Both the position numbers and the translations under genes were made by a program. Source: a virus. Taken from it: a DNA stretch of 53,409 nt. The stretch covers positions 1 to 53,409 of IMG/VR virus record IMGVR_UViG_3300020477_000034; one strand, given 5' to 3'. The notes beneath the pieces were generated by a model, which ran no database searches, was not told where the DNA came from, and saw only the letters and a list, made by a program, of their open reading frames with translations. This document shows positions 39,516 to 47,174 of the stretch, piece by piece (the stretch's first letter is position 1; every line of letters starts with the position of its first letter).

Positions 39516-40147
39516 TAGAGGTAGCTTTTGTAAATAAAATGGGCAATGATATGTCAGTAGTAAATGCTGCTAGAGTGTCCTTTGCAAAAGTTAAAAAAGG
39601 CAAATTAGACGCCAAAGATGACAAGTTAATTAAGTACTTGGCATATTGGGGTCATTGGTCACCTTTTGCTCACGCTACAATGTCATTTAGAATTAAAGCA
39701 CCTATATTTGTTGCAAGACAATTAGTTAAACATCAAGTAGGTTTAGCTTGGAACGAAGTGAGTAGAAGATACATAGATGATAAACCAGAATTTTATATGA
39801 CAGACGAGTGGAGAAGTAGACCAGATAAATCTATTAAACAAGGTTCAGGTGATAAGATTATAAAATATGATATTAACCACGCTGTTAATGTTGCATTAGA
39901 AACTTATAATGATATGTTAGAAGAAGGTATTGCTCCTGAAATGGCTCGTATGATACTCCCACAAAATACTATGACCGAATGGATATGGTCTGGTAGTGTA
40001 TATGCTTTTAGTAGAGTATGTAATTTAAGAATTAAACCAAACGCACAAAAAGAAACAGGAAGAGTAGCGGAACAAATAGTTAAACATATGCAAGAGCATT
40101 TTCCTATTTGTACTAAATATTTGATAGAACGACCAGAGTTAGTATAA
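39512..40147 (+). CDS. thyX: Flavin-dependent thymidylate synthase ThyX
   Basis: 211 residues. ThyX pattern: ARVSFAK, WSPFAHATMSF, VARQLVKHQ and WNEVSRRY (nucleotide/FAD motif, equivalent to RHRxxSxNExSxRY, with KHQ in place of RHR), and ILPQNTMTEWIW. Makes dTMP from dUMP with FAD and folate. Overlaps gp33 by 4 nt, so co-translated; complements the RNR for dNTP synthesis. Confidence 0.93.
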   Translation: MIEVAFVNKMGNDMSVVNAARVSFAKVKKGKLDAKDDKLIKYLAYWGHWSPFAHATMSFRIKAPIFVARQLVKHQVGLAWNEVSRRYIDDKPEFYMTDEWRSRPDKSIKQGSGDKIIKYDINHAVNVALETYNDMLEEGIAPEMARMILPQNTMTEWIWSGSVYAFSRVCNLRIKPNAQKETGRVAEQIVKHMQEHFPICTKYLIERPELV

Positions 40148-40148
40148 T

Positions 40149-40754
40149 ATGTATGGCGGATTTGAAGTTTTTAAAATATGGTTGGCAGTAAAACTACATT
40201 TTACTACCAAGACTTACGATTACTTTCAATACGGAGGTAAAGTTAATTGCAAACTGGAGACATTTACAAAACGAAATGATAGATACTTCTTTCATAAACT
40301 CTCTAAAAAATATGACGCTGACCAAGCACTTGATTTCTTTGTTGCGAACTTCTTGGTTAGTGATAAAGCGTGGATTGGAAATCTTGCCAAGCAAGATGGT
40401 ACCGATAACTATGTTTCTCATAGAGCTTATAAAGATAGTTTTAGTTATAATTTTAGGAGTGAGTGTAGGATTATTAGGGATACTTTGGATAATAACAACA
40501 TTAAGTTTGATGATTTGTTTCTGGTTGATAGAGGCCAACATCCACCATTTTTCAAACTTCTCTCATCTAAAAGAATTAGCTATCAGACTTTTTGCGTATT
40601 TGAAAACTTCCTTGATTTCATTAAAAAATGGGATAAAGAGATTGTGGAAGGCGTAGTTTGGCCAGTTTTTAGTAAAAGAATAAAGAAATATCTGCCATTT
40701 ATACGATATAATAGAACGCAGATGAAACTGATAATTAAAGAAGAATTAACATAG
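40149..40754 (+). CDS. 59: Replicative helicase loader, T4 gp59-type
   Basis: 201 residues, all helical and basic. N terminus GGFEVFKIWLAVKLHFTT, then YDYFQYGGKVNCKLETF and FFHKLSKK are typical gp59. Loads gp41 helicase onto gp32-coated forks. Directly upstream of gene 32, as expected functionally. Confidence 0.88.
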   Translation: MYGGFEVFKIWLAVKLHFTTKTYDYFQYGGKVNCKLETFTKRNDRYFFHKLSKKYDADQALDFFVANFLVSDKAWIGNLAKQDGTDNYVSHRAYKDSFSYNFRSECRIIRDTLDNNNIKFDDLFLVDRGQHPPFFKLLSSKRISYQTFCVFENFLDFIKKWDKEIVEGVVWPVFSKRIKKYLPFIRYNRTQMKLIIKEELT

Positions 40755-40763
40755 CACGGACTA

Positions 40764-40792
40764 TTGACAAAGGTTGTAGAATGTGTTATATT
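40764..40792 (+). promoter_or_regulatory. sigma70-type promoter (TTGACA-17-TATATT) for gene 32
   Basis: TTGACA (40764-40769), 17-nt spacer, TATATT (40787-40792). It gives a leader of about 100 nt, the longest of the mapped promoters here. Confidence 0.7.
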
Positions 40793-40795
40793 GTT

Positions 40796-40883
40796 AATAA
40801 TAGTATAAAAGTATTATAAATACTATTATTGAAATACGATTTATATTATGATACTTAAATACGAAAATACAAATACGAAATAC
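40796..40883 (+). promoter_or_regulatory. gene 32 leader: hairpin, AAATAC repeats and a late promoter box
   Basis: AATAATAGTAT (40796-40806) pairs with ATACTATTATT (40820-40830), 11 bp. The right arm overlaps TATAAATACTATTATT (40815-40830), a near-perfect extended T4 late promoter. AAATAC occurs five times (40832, 40857, 40865, 40871, 40878), three of them as AAATACGA. Unstructured repeats next to a hairpin resemble T4 gene 32 autogenous repression, so gp32 may bind here. Confidence 0.5.
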
Positions 40884-40900
40884 ATACAAAGGAGAAAATT

Positions 40901-41803
40901 ATGGATTTTGAAACATTAAAAGATAGTCAAAAGAACTTTGACAAACTTTCAAAACAAATAGAAGCAAACCTCAATCCTGAGGACGCTTCCAAGACAAAAA
41001 ACAAATACCAAGACGATAGATTGTGGAAACCAGAACTAGATAAGACTGGAAATGGTTATGCAGTTATTCGTTTCCTACCTGCTAGTAAAACAGAAGAAAT
41101 GCCGTGGGCAAGAGTTTGGTCTCACGCTTTCCAAGGACCAGGTGGATGGTATATTGAGAACTCTTTAACAACATTGGGTCAGAAGGATCCTGTTAGTGAA
41201 GAAAATACAAGACTATGGAACACAGGTGTTGATAGTGATAAAGAAATTGCTCGTAAGAGAAAAAGAAAATTATCATACTACTCAAACATCTATGTTGTAT
41301 CAGACGCCAAACATCCAGAGAACGAAGGTAAAGTCTTCTTATTTAAATTCGGTAAAAAGATATTTAATAAGATTACAGAAGCAATGTCGCCAGCGTTTGA
41401 AGATGAAAAACCAATTAACCCATTTGACTTTTGGTCAGGTGCTAACTTCAAATTGAAGATTAGAAAAGTTGATGGTTTTTGGAACTATGATAAATCTGAA
41501 TTTGAGGCACCTTCTCCAGTCAATAGTGATGACGAAAAAATCAAAGAGATTTGGAGTAAGCAATATCCTCTTAAACCATTCCTTGAAACTAGCAACTTTA
41601 AATCATATGACGATTTAAAAGAGAAATTAAATCGTGTGATTGCTGGTTCAAAGAATACCGAGACTGCTAGTGAGATAGACCTCCCACCTTCTACTGGCAC
41701 AGCAGCTAAAACTGCTTCGGTACAAAGTAATGAGGCGTCTAAAGGCGTTGGTGATGAGGATGATACCTTATCATATTTTTCAAAACTCGCTGAAGACGAA
41801 TAA
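40901..41803 (+). CDS. 32: Single-stranded DNA-binding protein, T4 gp32-type
   Basis: 300 residues (T4: 301). N-terminal basic cooperativity domain, core OB-fold with RFLPASK, WARVWSHAFQGPGGWYIENS and WSGANFKLKIRK, and an acidic C-terminal tail (GDEDDTLSYFSKLAEDE) that contacts replication partners. No clear Cys/His zinc set in the core, unlike T4. SD AAGGAG; strong terminator after the gene. Confidence 0.95.
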   Translation: MDFETLKDSQKNFDKLSKQIEANLNPEDASKTKNKYQDDRLWKPELDKTGNGYAVIRFLPASKTEEMPWARVWSHAFQGPGGWYIENSLTTLGQKDPVSEENTRLWNTGVDSDKEIARKRKRKLSYYSNIYVVSDAKHPENEGKVFLFKFGKKIFNKITEAMSPAFEDEKPINPFDFWSGANFKLKIRKVDGFWNYDKSEFEAPSPVNSDDEKIKEIWSKQYPLKPFLETSNFKSYDDLKEKLNRVIAGSKNTETASEIDLPPSTGTAAKTASVQSNEASKGVGDEDDTLSYFSKLAEDE

Positions 41804-41832
41804 TCTCTCTCTTTCCTACATTACTTTTAAAG

Positions 41833-41865
41833 CAAAGGGGTCCTTTCTGGACCCCTTTGTCATTT
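41833..41865 (+). terminator. Strong hairpin terminator after gene 32
   Basis: CAAAGGGGTCC (41833-41843), loop TTTCT, GGACCCCTTTG (41849-41859): perfect 11-bp stem. The tail TCATTT is T-poor, so it may also act as an RNA stabiliser. Confidence 0.75.
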
Positions 41866-41869
41866 CTAA

Positions 41870-41877
41870 TATAAATA
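41870..41877 (+). promoter_or_regulatory. T4-type late promoter box TATAAATA
   Basis: Exact TATAAATA, starting 15 nt before the ATG at 41885; transcription would begin only about 2 nt before the start codon. Begins the tail-gene block. Confidence 0.55.
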
Positions 41878-41884
41878 TAGCATT

Positions 41885-42442
41885 ATGGCAATATCAATAC
41901 TAGACCCATTAGTACAGAAACAAGGAGACACCAGAAAGTCTGGTGCCTGGTACAGACAAGCAGTTGCTTCAATAGCTGATAAGGCAAGAGCAGGTGTTTT
42001 AATGAGAAAAGGTCAGTTATTGGGTAGACCATCGGGCGGAAGATTAAATCTATTCTTTTATGACCCAAAATTTAAAAAGACTTTACCGTATTACGACACT
42101 TTTCCATTAGTATTACCTTTAGACACAATTAAAGGTGGTTTTGTTGGTATGAACTTTCACTACTTGCCACCTGCTATGAGATTTACTTTATTATCTCGTT
42201 TAGACCGATTTTTGGTAGGAGACAAGTTAGGAAGAACTTCCAAGTATCAAATATCATACAATTCTGTTAAAAATATTCCAATGGTTAAACCAACACTACA
42301 TAAATATCTTTATAGTCATATCAGAAGTCAATTTTTGAGAATAGACGCAACGGAAGCGGCATTGGCAGTCTACTTGCCAGTACAGCAATTTAAGAAACAA
42401 CCAGCCACAACGGTTTGGAGTAGAAGCAGAAGAGGAATTTAA
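41885..42442 (+). CDS. Conserved tail-region structural protein
   Basis: 185 residues, basic. GRLNLFFYDPKFKKTLPYYD (about 52-71), followed by a hydrophobic FHYLPPAMR segment, is conserved in T4-like phages; the annotation I recall for it varies between phages (tail completion or DNA end protection), so I leave it unnamed. Basic C terminus (WSRSRRG) suggests nucleic acid or assembly contacts. No SD can be seen, matching a near-leaderless transcript. Confidence 0.6.
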   Translation: MAISILDPLVQKQGDTRKSGAWYRQAVASIADKARAGVLMRKGQLLGRPSGGRLNLFFYDPKFKKTLPYYDTFPLVLPLDTIKGGFVGMNFHYLPPAMRFTLLSRLDRFLVGDKLGRTSKYQISYNSVKNIPMVKPTLHKYLYSHIRSQFLRIDATEAALAVYLPVQQFKKQPATTVWSRSRRGI

Positions 42443-42455
42443 TATTTGATAAGCA

Positions 42456-42608
42456 ATGGCAAGAAGAACACTTTGGAGAGTGTTGATAGTAAGATTGAGA
42501 ATGTGGTACGCTGATGTTAGAGGTCACCACGGACATAAATGGAATTATGAACCATCCGACAATTATATGGGTATGCGAAATAGACGCAATAAAAACGACA
42601 ACGACTAG
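42456..42608 (+). CDS. Small basic protein (50 aa)
   Basis: Very basic, with LRMWYADVRGHHGHKWNY and a C-terminal Asn/Arg tail. Conserved-looking next to tail genes. Ends 9 nt before gp54. Possible assembly factor. Confidence 0.5.
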   Translation: MARRTLWRVLIVRLRMWYADVRGHHGHKWNYEPSDNYMGMRNRRNKNDND

Positions 42609-42617
42609 GTAAGTAAA

Positions 42618-43553
42618 ATGGCAATTTTAAGAGGCGGTAAAAGAATAATGGGTATGGATATCCGATTGGGTATTCCAAGAGACCGTTCAATGGATAACAT
42701 TAATAGGGATCCTAGATTTAAACAAAGAGCAGGTGCCAACCCAGCAACAACAATAGGTAGATACCAATCCTATGTAAATGAAGCAGAAGGTTTTGCTCGT
42801 AAGGCAAGATTTTATGTTGTATTTGAATTACCAAGAGCTAATTTTGAAGAAGATGAATCTTCTTCTGGTATGATTAACCAAGCTAAACTATCAAAATTTT
42901 CAAAAGAAGCAAATCTACAAAAAAGAGTACAGGCATTTTGTTCGCAAGTAAGTATGCCTGAAAGAACTATGAAGACGATTGCAGTTAAACATAATGGACC
43001 TGCTAGACACATAGTTAACGATTATGAAATGGCAGATGTAGATATGACATTTTATACAGACAAGTATTTGAGAGAAAGAATATTTTTTGAAATGTGGCAA
43101 AAGACTGCCTTTTCAAATATGACACACAATTATTCTTATTATGATGAGTATGTTGCACCAATTAATATATTGCAATTAGGTGCTGATCCAGGTGCTCAGG
43201 AGAGAGACGGAGCAACATATGGAGTTAGATTATGGGAAGCGTATCCAGTTAAAGTAGGAGCAGTAGAATATGCTTCAGAAACTAACGCTGCTCAAACATT
43301 TACGGTATCTTTTAAATATAGATACTGGTTAAATTTTGCAATAGACCAACAAAACAAATTTCATATTGGCCAATCACAATTTGGTATGCCAATAGTGAAA
43401 GAAGGTAAATCTGGATTTTTATCTAAATTACCACCTGAATTGAGGAGAGCAGGTGAACAGGTATTACAGAATTTGAAACGAAGTTTCCCTATTGGGAAAA
43501 TAACAGGTGGAAGAGTTATGCCACCATTCAAGTTTGGACCACTAAATATATAA
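42618..43553 (+). CDS. 54: Baseplate tail-tube initiator, T4 gp54-type
   Basis: 311 residues (T4 gp54: 320). Tail-tube fold elements: RFYVVFELPRA, SQVSMPERTMKTI, NDYEMADVDMTFYTDKYLRE, IFFEMWQKTAF and VSFKYRYWLNF. gp54 starts tube (gp19) polymerisation on the hub. Followed by gp26. Confidence 0.8.
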   Translation: MAILRGGKRIMGMDIRLGIPRDRSMDNINRDPRFKQRAGANPATTIGRYQSYVNEAEGFARKARFYVVFELPRANFEEDESSSGMINQAKLSKFSKEANLQKRVQAFCSQVSMPERTMKTIAVKHNGPARHIVNDYEMADVDMTFYTDKYLRERIFFEMWQKTAFSNMTHNYSYYDEYVAPINILQLGADPGAQERDGATYGVRLWEAYPVKVGAVEYASETNAAQTFTVSFKYRYWLNFAIDQQNKFHIGQSQFGMPIVKEGKSGFLSKLPPELRRAGEQVLQNLKRSFPIGKITGGRVMPPFKFGPLNI

Positions 43554-43585
43554 TATATAATAATTATTAAGGAGTATGAAACATA

Positions 43586-44320
43586 ATGGCTTTACCAAAG
43601 ATTGATGTCCCAACATACGAGTTGACATTACCATCGGAAGACAAAGTTGTACAATATAGACCGTTCTTGGTCAAAGAAGAAAAACTATTAATGATTGCTA
43701 TGGAATCTGGAGAAGACAAACAGGTTCAACAGGCAGTTTTAGATTTAGTTAATTCTTGTACTTTCGGAAAACTTAAACCAGCAAGTATGCCAATATTTGA
43801 CATAGAATATTTGTTTTTAAATATTCGTGCCAAGTCAATTGGTGAGATTGCTAAGTTTAGAGTTTTTTGTCCTGAAGATAAGGTAACATTAATTCCTGTT
43901 GAGATAGACTTAACTAAAGTTGAAGTACAAGTAGACGACAACCATACAAACAATGTGTTATTAGACGAACAAAGACAACTAGGTCTTGTTTTGAATTATC
44001 CAACTATGAGCTCCGTTCCTATGGGCGTAGGTGATAAGTTTAGTACAGAACAAATATTTAAAACAATTATTTCCTGTATTGACTACATCTATGAAGGTGA
44101 ACAGATCCATAAGGCAAAGGATAGCTCCAAAGCAGAACTAGAAGAGTTTTTTAATAGTCTTAATACTGACCAATTTGCAAAAATCAGAAAATTTTTTGAT
44201 GAAATGCCTAAATTGCGACACGAAGTAGAGGTTGAGAATCCCAAAACTAAAGTAAAATCAACGGTTACCTTTAGTGGCTTAGCGGATTTTTTCGTATCTG
44301 CCTCTCCCACAGCGACCTAG
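43586..44320 (+). CDS. 26: Baseplate hub subunit / tail assembly chaperone, T4 gp26-type
   Basis: 244 residues in frame 0. LPSEDKVVQYRPFLVKEEK and FRVFCPEDKVTLIPVEIDL are typical of gp26. Strong AAGGAG ribosome site. It ends just after a canonical -1 frameshift signal (44287-44325), so a fraction of ribosomes should make a longer fusion, as for lambda gpG/gpGT chaperones upstream of the tape measure. Located upstream of the tape-measure gene (47175), which fits. Confidence 0.85.
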   Translation: MALPKIDVPTYELTLPSEDKVVQYRPFLVKEEKLLMIAMESGEDKQVQQAVLDLVNSCTFGKLKPASMPIFDIEYLFLNIRAKSIGEIAKFRVFCPEDKVTLIPVEIDLTKVEVQVDDNHTNNVLLDEQRQLGLVLNYPTMSSVPMGVGDKFSTEQIFKTIISCIDYIYEGEQIHKAKDSSKAELEEFFNSLNTDQFAKIRKFFDEMPKLRHEVEVENPKTKVKSTVTFSGLADFFVSASPTAT

Positions 44321-44325
44321 AGGCG
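44287..44325 (+). promoter_or_regulatory. -1 ribosomal frameshift signal in gene 26
   Basis: Slippery heptamer TTTTTTC (44287-44293; frame 0 codons TTT TTC), 6-nt spacer, then stem TGCCTCT (44299-44305) with AGAGGCG (44319-44325; six Watson-Crick pairs and one wobble). The gp26 stop codon lies inside the stem. Confidence 0.8.
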
Positions 44326-44499
44326 TACTATGAAACTAACTTTGCACTTGTCCAACATCATAAATATAGTTTAAGTGAACTAGAATCTATGCTTCCGTGG
44401 GAACGGGATGTATATGTGGGTTTATTGGTTAAATACCTGAAAGAAGAAAAGGAAAAGGCACGAAGGGATAACCTTCAAAGAGGCCAGACTAAAATATAA
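44293..44499 (+). CDS. -1 frame extension of gp26 (trans-frame C terminus)
   Basis: The -1 frame is open from the slippery site to TAA at 44497-44499, adding about 68 residues. It contains DLEAYYETNFALVQHHKYSL and ESMLPWERDVYVGLL, then a Lys/Glu/Arg helix. There is no suitable start codon, so it should exist only as a fusion to gp26, spanning 43586-44499. The conserved-looking aromatic motif argues it is real protein. Confidence 0.75.
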   Translation, partial: RICLSHSDLEAYYETNFALVQHHKYSLSELESMLPWERDVYVGLLVKYLKEEKEKARRDNLQRGQTKI

Positions 44500-44511
44500 T
44501 TAAGGAAGATT

Positions 44512-44967
44512 ATGGCAAAGGACAGAATAGATATATCAAGTGAATCAGCGGTAAGTATGCCGATGAAGAATTTGCTCGCTATCATTTCCGCTGTGGCGGT
44601 TGGAGTGTGGGCATACTTCGGAGTGATTGAGCGCTTGAACAAGCTAGAGACAAATACAACACTATTAGAAAAAGACTTAATACAAGCAGAAGAAACATTA
44701 GCAGTTGACATAGAGAAGAATAACGAATTTAGAATCAAATGGCCAAGAGGCGATATGGGTTCTTTACCTGCCGATTCCGAGCAATTTATGCTCATAGAAT
44801 TTTTAAGTGGCCAGGTGGAGTCCATCCAAAAAGATTTACAAAATATGATGAACAACGCAGTTAACATTGAAAGGTTGCAAAAAGATATGGACAAGGTTCT
44901 TGCTGATGTTGAGGAATTAAAAGACAAAATTAGAAGTGTTAAGAACGGACATAAAACAGGAGAATAA
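44512..44967 (+). CDS. Membrane-anchored coiled-coil protein
   Basis: 151 residues. Span about 20-38 (NLLAIISAVAVGVWAYFGV), then coiled coil to the end. AAGGAAG ribosome site. Conserved next to gp26 in marine T4-like phages; unknown function. Confidence 0.55.
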   Translation: MAKDRIDISSESAVSMPMKNLLAIISAVAVGVWAYFGVIERLNKLETNTTLLEKDLIQAEETLAVDIEKNNEFRIKWPRGDMGSLPADSEQFMLIEFLSGQVESIQKDLQNMMNNAVNIERLQKDMDKVLADVEELKDKIRSVKNGHKTGE

Positions 44968-44970
44968 GAT

Positions 44971-45270
44971 ATGGATGCTGCTACACTAGTTACCATTATT
45001 ACAATGTTTATAGTTACCGACACTTCAAGCGAATTCGTCAAGTATGACGGATTAGGTGCTTGCTTGAAGGATAAAAGAGCAATTGAAAAATTAAAAGATG
45101 GTCGTAGAGTAATCTGTGGTCCATCAATGGCCGAAGTGGATGCTGAAGGTAACATTATTGCTATTAAAAATAAAATGCCTGACCAATCTGGTAGTTTGAA
45201 ACTAGGTGGTACGGCGAAATCTCTAACTGAAAAGAAAAAAGAGAAAAAAGTTAAAGTATTAACAAAATAG
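44971..45270 (+). CDS. Small exported-like protein
   Basis: 99 residues. N-terminal hydrophobic stretch (ATLVTIITMFIV) and a two-Cys small domain (ACLKDKRAIEK; VICGPSMAE). Lys-rich tail. Unknown; four bases after the previous gene. Confidence 0.5.
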   Translation: MDAATLVTIITMFIVTDTSSEFVKYDGLGACLKDKRAIEKLKDGRRVICGPSMAEVDAEGNIIAIKNKMPDQSGSLKLGGTAKSLTEKKKEKKVKVLTK

Positions 45271-45277
45271 GTAAATT

Positions 45278-46354
45278 ATGAAAATAGATTTTAAAAAGAA
45301 TATTCAAAATATCATTGGCGTGGTATTATTGGCCGCTGTATTATTATCAGTTGCTTTTACTAGTAATAGTAATAAAGGTAAAAAAGTTGAAGTACTTAAA
45401 GAAATAGGATTACTACAAGAAGTTAGAGAACGAGGTTTTGTAAGATGTGGAGTTAATGCAAATTTACCTGGTTTTTCTGCTCAGGATGAAAACGGAAATT
45501 GGTCTGGTTTAGATGTTGATTTCTGTAAGGCAGTTGCCGCTGCTATATTTGGTGATTCAAATAAAGTAGAATATGTAGGATTAAATGCTGCTCAAAGATT
45601 TCCAACATTAGCGTCAGGTAATATTGATTTACTTGCAAGAAACACGACTTGGACAATTAGCCGTGATGTTAACTTAATGTTTGAATTTGCAGGCGTTAAC
45701 TATTACGATGGACAAGGGTTTTTAATACCAACAGAACTAGGCATTGAAAGTGCTAAAGAACTAGATGGTGCCTTTGTTTGTATTACAAAAGAAACTACAT
45801 CTGAACTGAACTTAAACGATTATTTTGCAGAAAACAATATGACATATAAACCAATATATGTTGAAGGTAATAAAGAAGCAAAAGCTAAATTGTTTGGTGG
45901 CGAGTGTGATGTATTCACAACAGACGCTTCAGGTCTTGCGTCAGCAAGGTCTGGTGCAGAAGACCCTAGTAAATGGGTTGTTTTACCAGAAATTATATCA
46001 AAAGAACCATTAGGTCCACTTGTAAGACAAGGCGACCAAGAATGGGAAGATGTAGTTAGATGGACACATTTCATTATGGTAAATGCTGAAGAAGCAGGTA
46101 TCACTAGTCAAAATGTGGATATGATGTTAACTGCCAAATCAAAAGAAGTTAAAAGAATATTGGGCGTAGAAGGTTATGTAGGTCCAATGTTAGGACTTGG
46201 TATGAAATTTGGTTATAATATTATTAAACAAGTTGGTAACTATGGAGAATCATACGAGAGAAATGTAGGACCAAATACTCCTCTTGCATTAGAAAGAGGA
46301 CTAAACAAACTATGGAAGGATGGTGGTGTTATGTATGTACCACCTATCAGATAA
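45278..46354 (+). CDS. aapJ: AapJ-like L-amino acid ABC transporter binding protein
   Basis: 358 residues, the full AapJ/BztA length. N-terminal signal or anchor (about 12-32). Binding-protein signatures: RGFVRCGVNANLPGFSAQDE, GLDVDFCKAVAAAIFGD, LLARNTTWTISRDV, FAGVNYYDGQGFLIP, CDVFTTDASGLAS, PEIISKEPLGP, RWTHFIMVNAEEAG, IKQVGNYGESYERNVGP and a final PPIR. These match alphaproteobacterial general L-amino acid binding proteins nearly end to end. No transporter permease is present. Flanked by tail genes on both sides in the same orientation. May boost host amino-acid uptake or bind a host surface; both are inference. Confidence 0.95.
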   Translation: MKIDFKKNIQNIIGVVLLAAVLLSVAFTSNSNKGKKVEVLKEIGLLQEVRERGFVRCGVNANLPGFSAQDENGNWSGLDVDFCKAVAAAIFGDSNKVEYVGLNAAQRFPTLASGNIDLLARNTTWTISRDVNLMFEFAGVNYYDGQGFLIPTELGIESAKELDGAFVCITKETTSELNLNDYFAENNMTYKPIYVEGNKEAKAKLFGGECDVFTTDASGLASARSGAEDPSKWVVLPEIISKEPLGPLVRQGDQEWEDVVRWTHFIMVNAEEAGITSQNVDMMLTAKSKEVKRILGVEGYVGPMLGLGMKFGYNIIKQVGNYGESYERNVGPNTPLALERGLNKLWKDGGVMYVPPIR

Positions 46355-46355
46355 T

Positions 46356-46838
46356 ATGTTTAAAAAACTAATAAAGAAAATAGGATTTAAGAATGGTGAT
46401 ACAAAAGACTTGTTAAAGATTGTAGCAGGTATATTTGTGGCCGCTATATTAATTGGACTATTTTTAAATAATAAAGCACAGGCAAATTGTACTGGTTGCG
46501 GAGACGATGGACACCAACAATGTCCTATTGAAGGTGCTGAACACACACACGAACCCGAAGTAGTATTTGCTGTATGTGTATTTTCAGACGGAACATTAAT
46601 TGACCATAAAGGTGCAGATAATATGTCCGATTGTTTGAAGACCAAAAGACAGGTTGAAAAACTTTGGAGAGATAGAGCAGAAGGTACAGATAGCGTAGAG
46701 ATTAATGGTATCACATATCAAATACACGGTGATTCATTAAATTTTATGTGTGATTTAGTTGACGCCGAAGTACATCATTATGAAGATGGTACTTGGGAAA
46801 TAGTTAAAATATTAGGTAAACACAAAAAAGAGGAATAA
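46356..46838 (+). CDS. Exported Cys-rich hypothetical protein
   Basis: 160 residues. Signal/anchor (about 20-40, IVAGIFVAAILIGLF), cleavage near AQA-NC. The mature part carries CTGCGDD, CPIEG, VCVF, DCLKT and MCDLV: several Cys and His (GAEHTHEPE), perhaps metal binding or disulfide bonded. ATG one base after AapJ stop; the in-frame ATG at 46320 lies inside it. Unknown. Confidence 0.5.
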   Translation: MFKKLIKKIGFKNGDTKDLLKIVAGIFVAAILIGLFLNNKAQANCTGCGDDGHQQCPIEGAEHTHEPEVVFAVCVFSDGTLIDHKGADNMSDCLKTKRQVEKLWRDRAEGTDSVEINGITYQIHGDSLNFMCDLVDAEVHHYEDGTWEIVKILGKHKKEE

Positions 46839-46842
46839 CAAT

Positions 46843-47142
46843 ATGTGGAATATAAAAAACTTATTTACAGGTGGTTGGACTAATTTTAAATACGGTGTAA
46901 AACAAGTATGGCATTTCATTGAGGTAGAGATACCTGAATTAATGTCAAATTGGAGATTAGTACCACGACTTTTAATGATTGCCTATGGTTGGGCATTTTT
47001 AGATGTTATAAATTGGTTTATGGCACTAGAGAATCCTAACAACGCACAGGCAGGTTTAGTTTCAGTAGTAGTTGGTGCTGGTGCTGGTTGGTTTGCAATA
47101 TATGTGAACGGAAAAGCAACAAAAATCAAAAATAAAGACTAA
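46843..47142 (+). CDS. Conserved small membrane protein of the tail region
   Basis: 99 residues: aromatic N-terminal part (WTNFKYGVKQVWHF), span about 40-60 and span about 68-88 (GLVSVVVGAGAGWFAIYV). Seen beside tail genes in marine T4-like phages; holin-like topology but role unproven. GAGGAA ribosome site. Confidence 0.55.
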   Translation: MWNIKNLFTGGWTNFKYGVKQVWHFIEVEIPELMSNWRLVPRLLMIAYGWAFLDVINWFMALENPNNAQAGLVSVVVGAGAGWFAIYVNGKATKIKNKD

Positions 47143-47174
47143 ATATTACTATACACTAAAGAGAGACAATTCAA

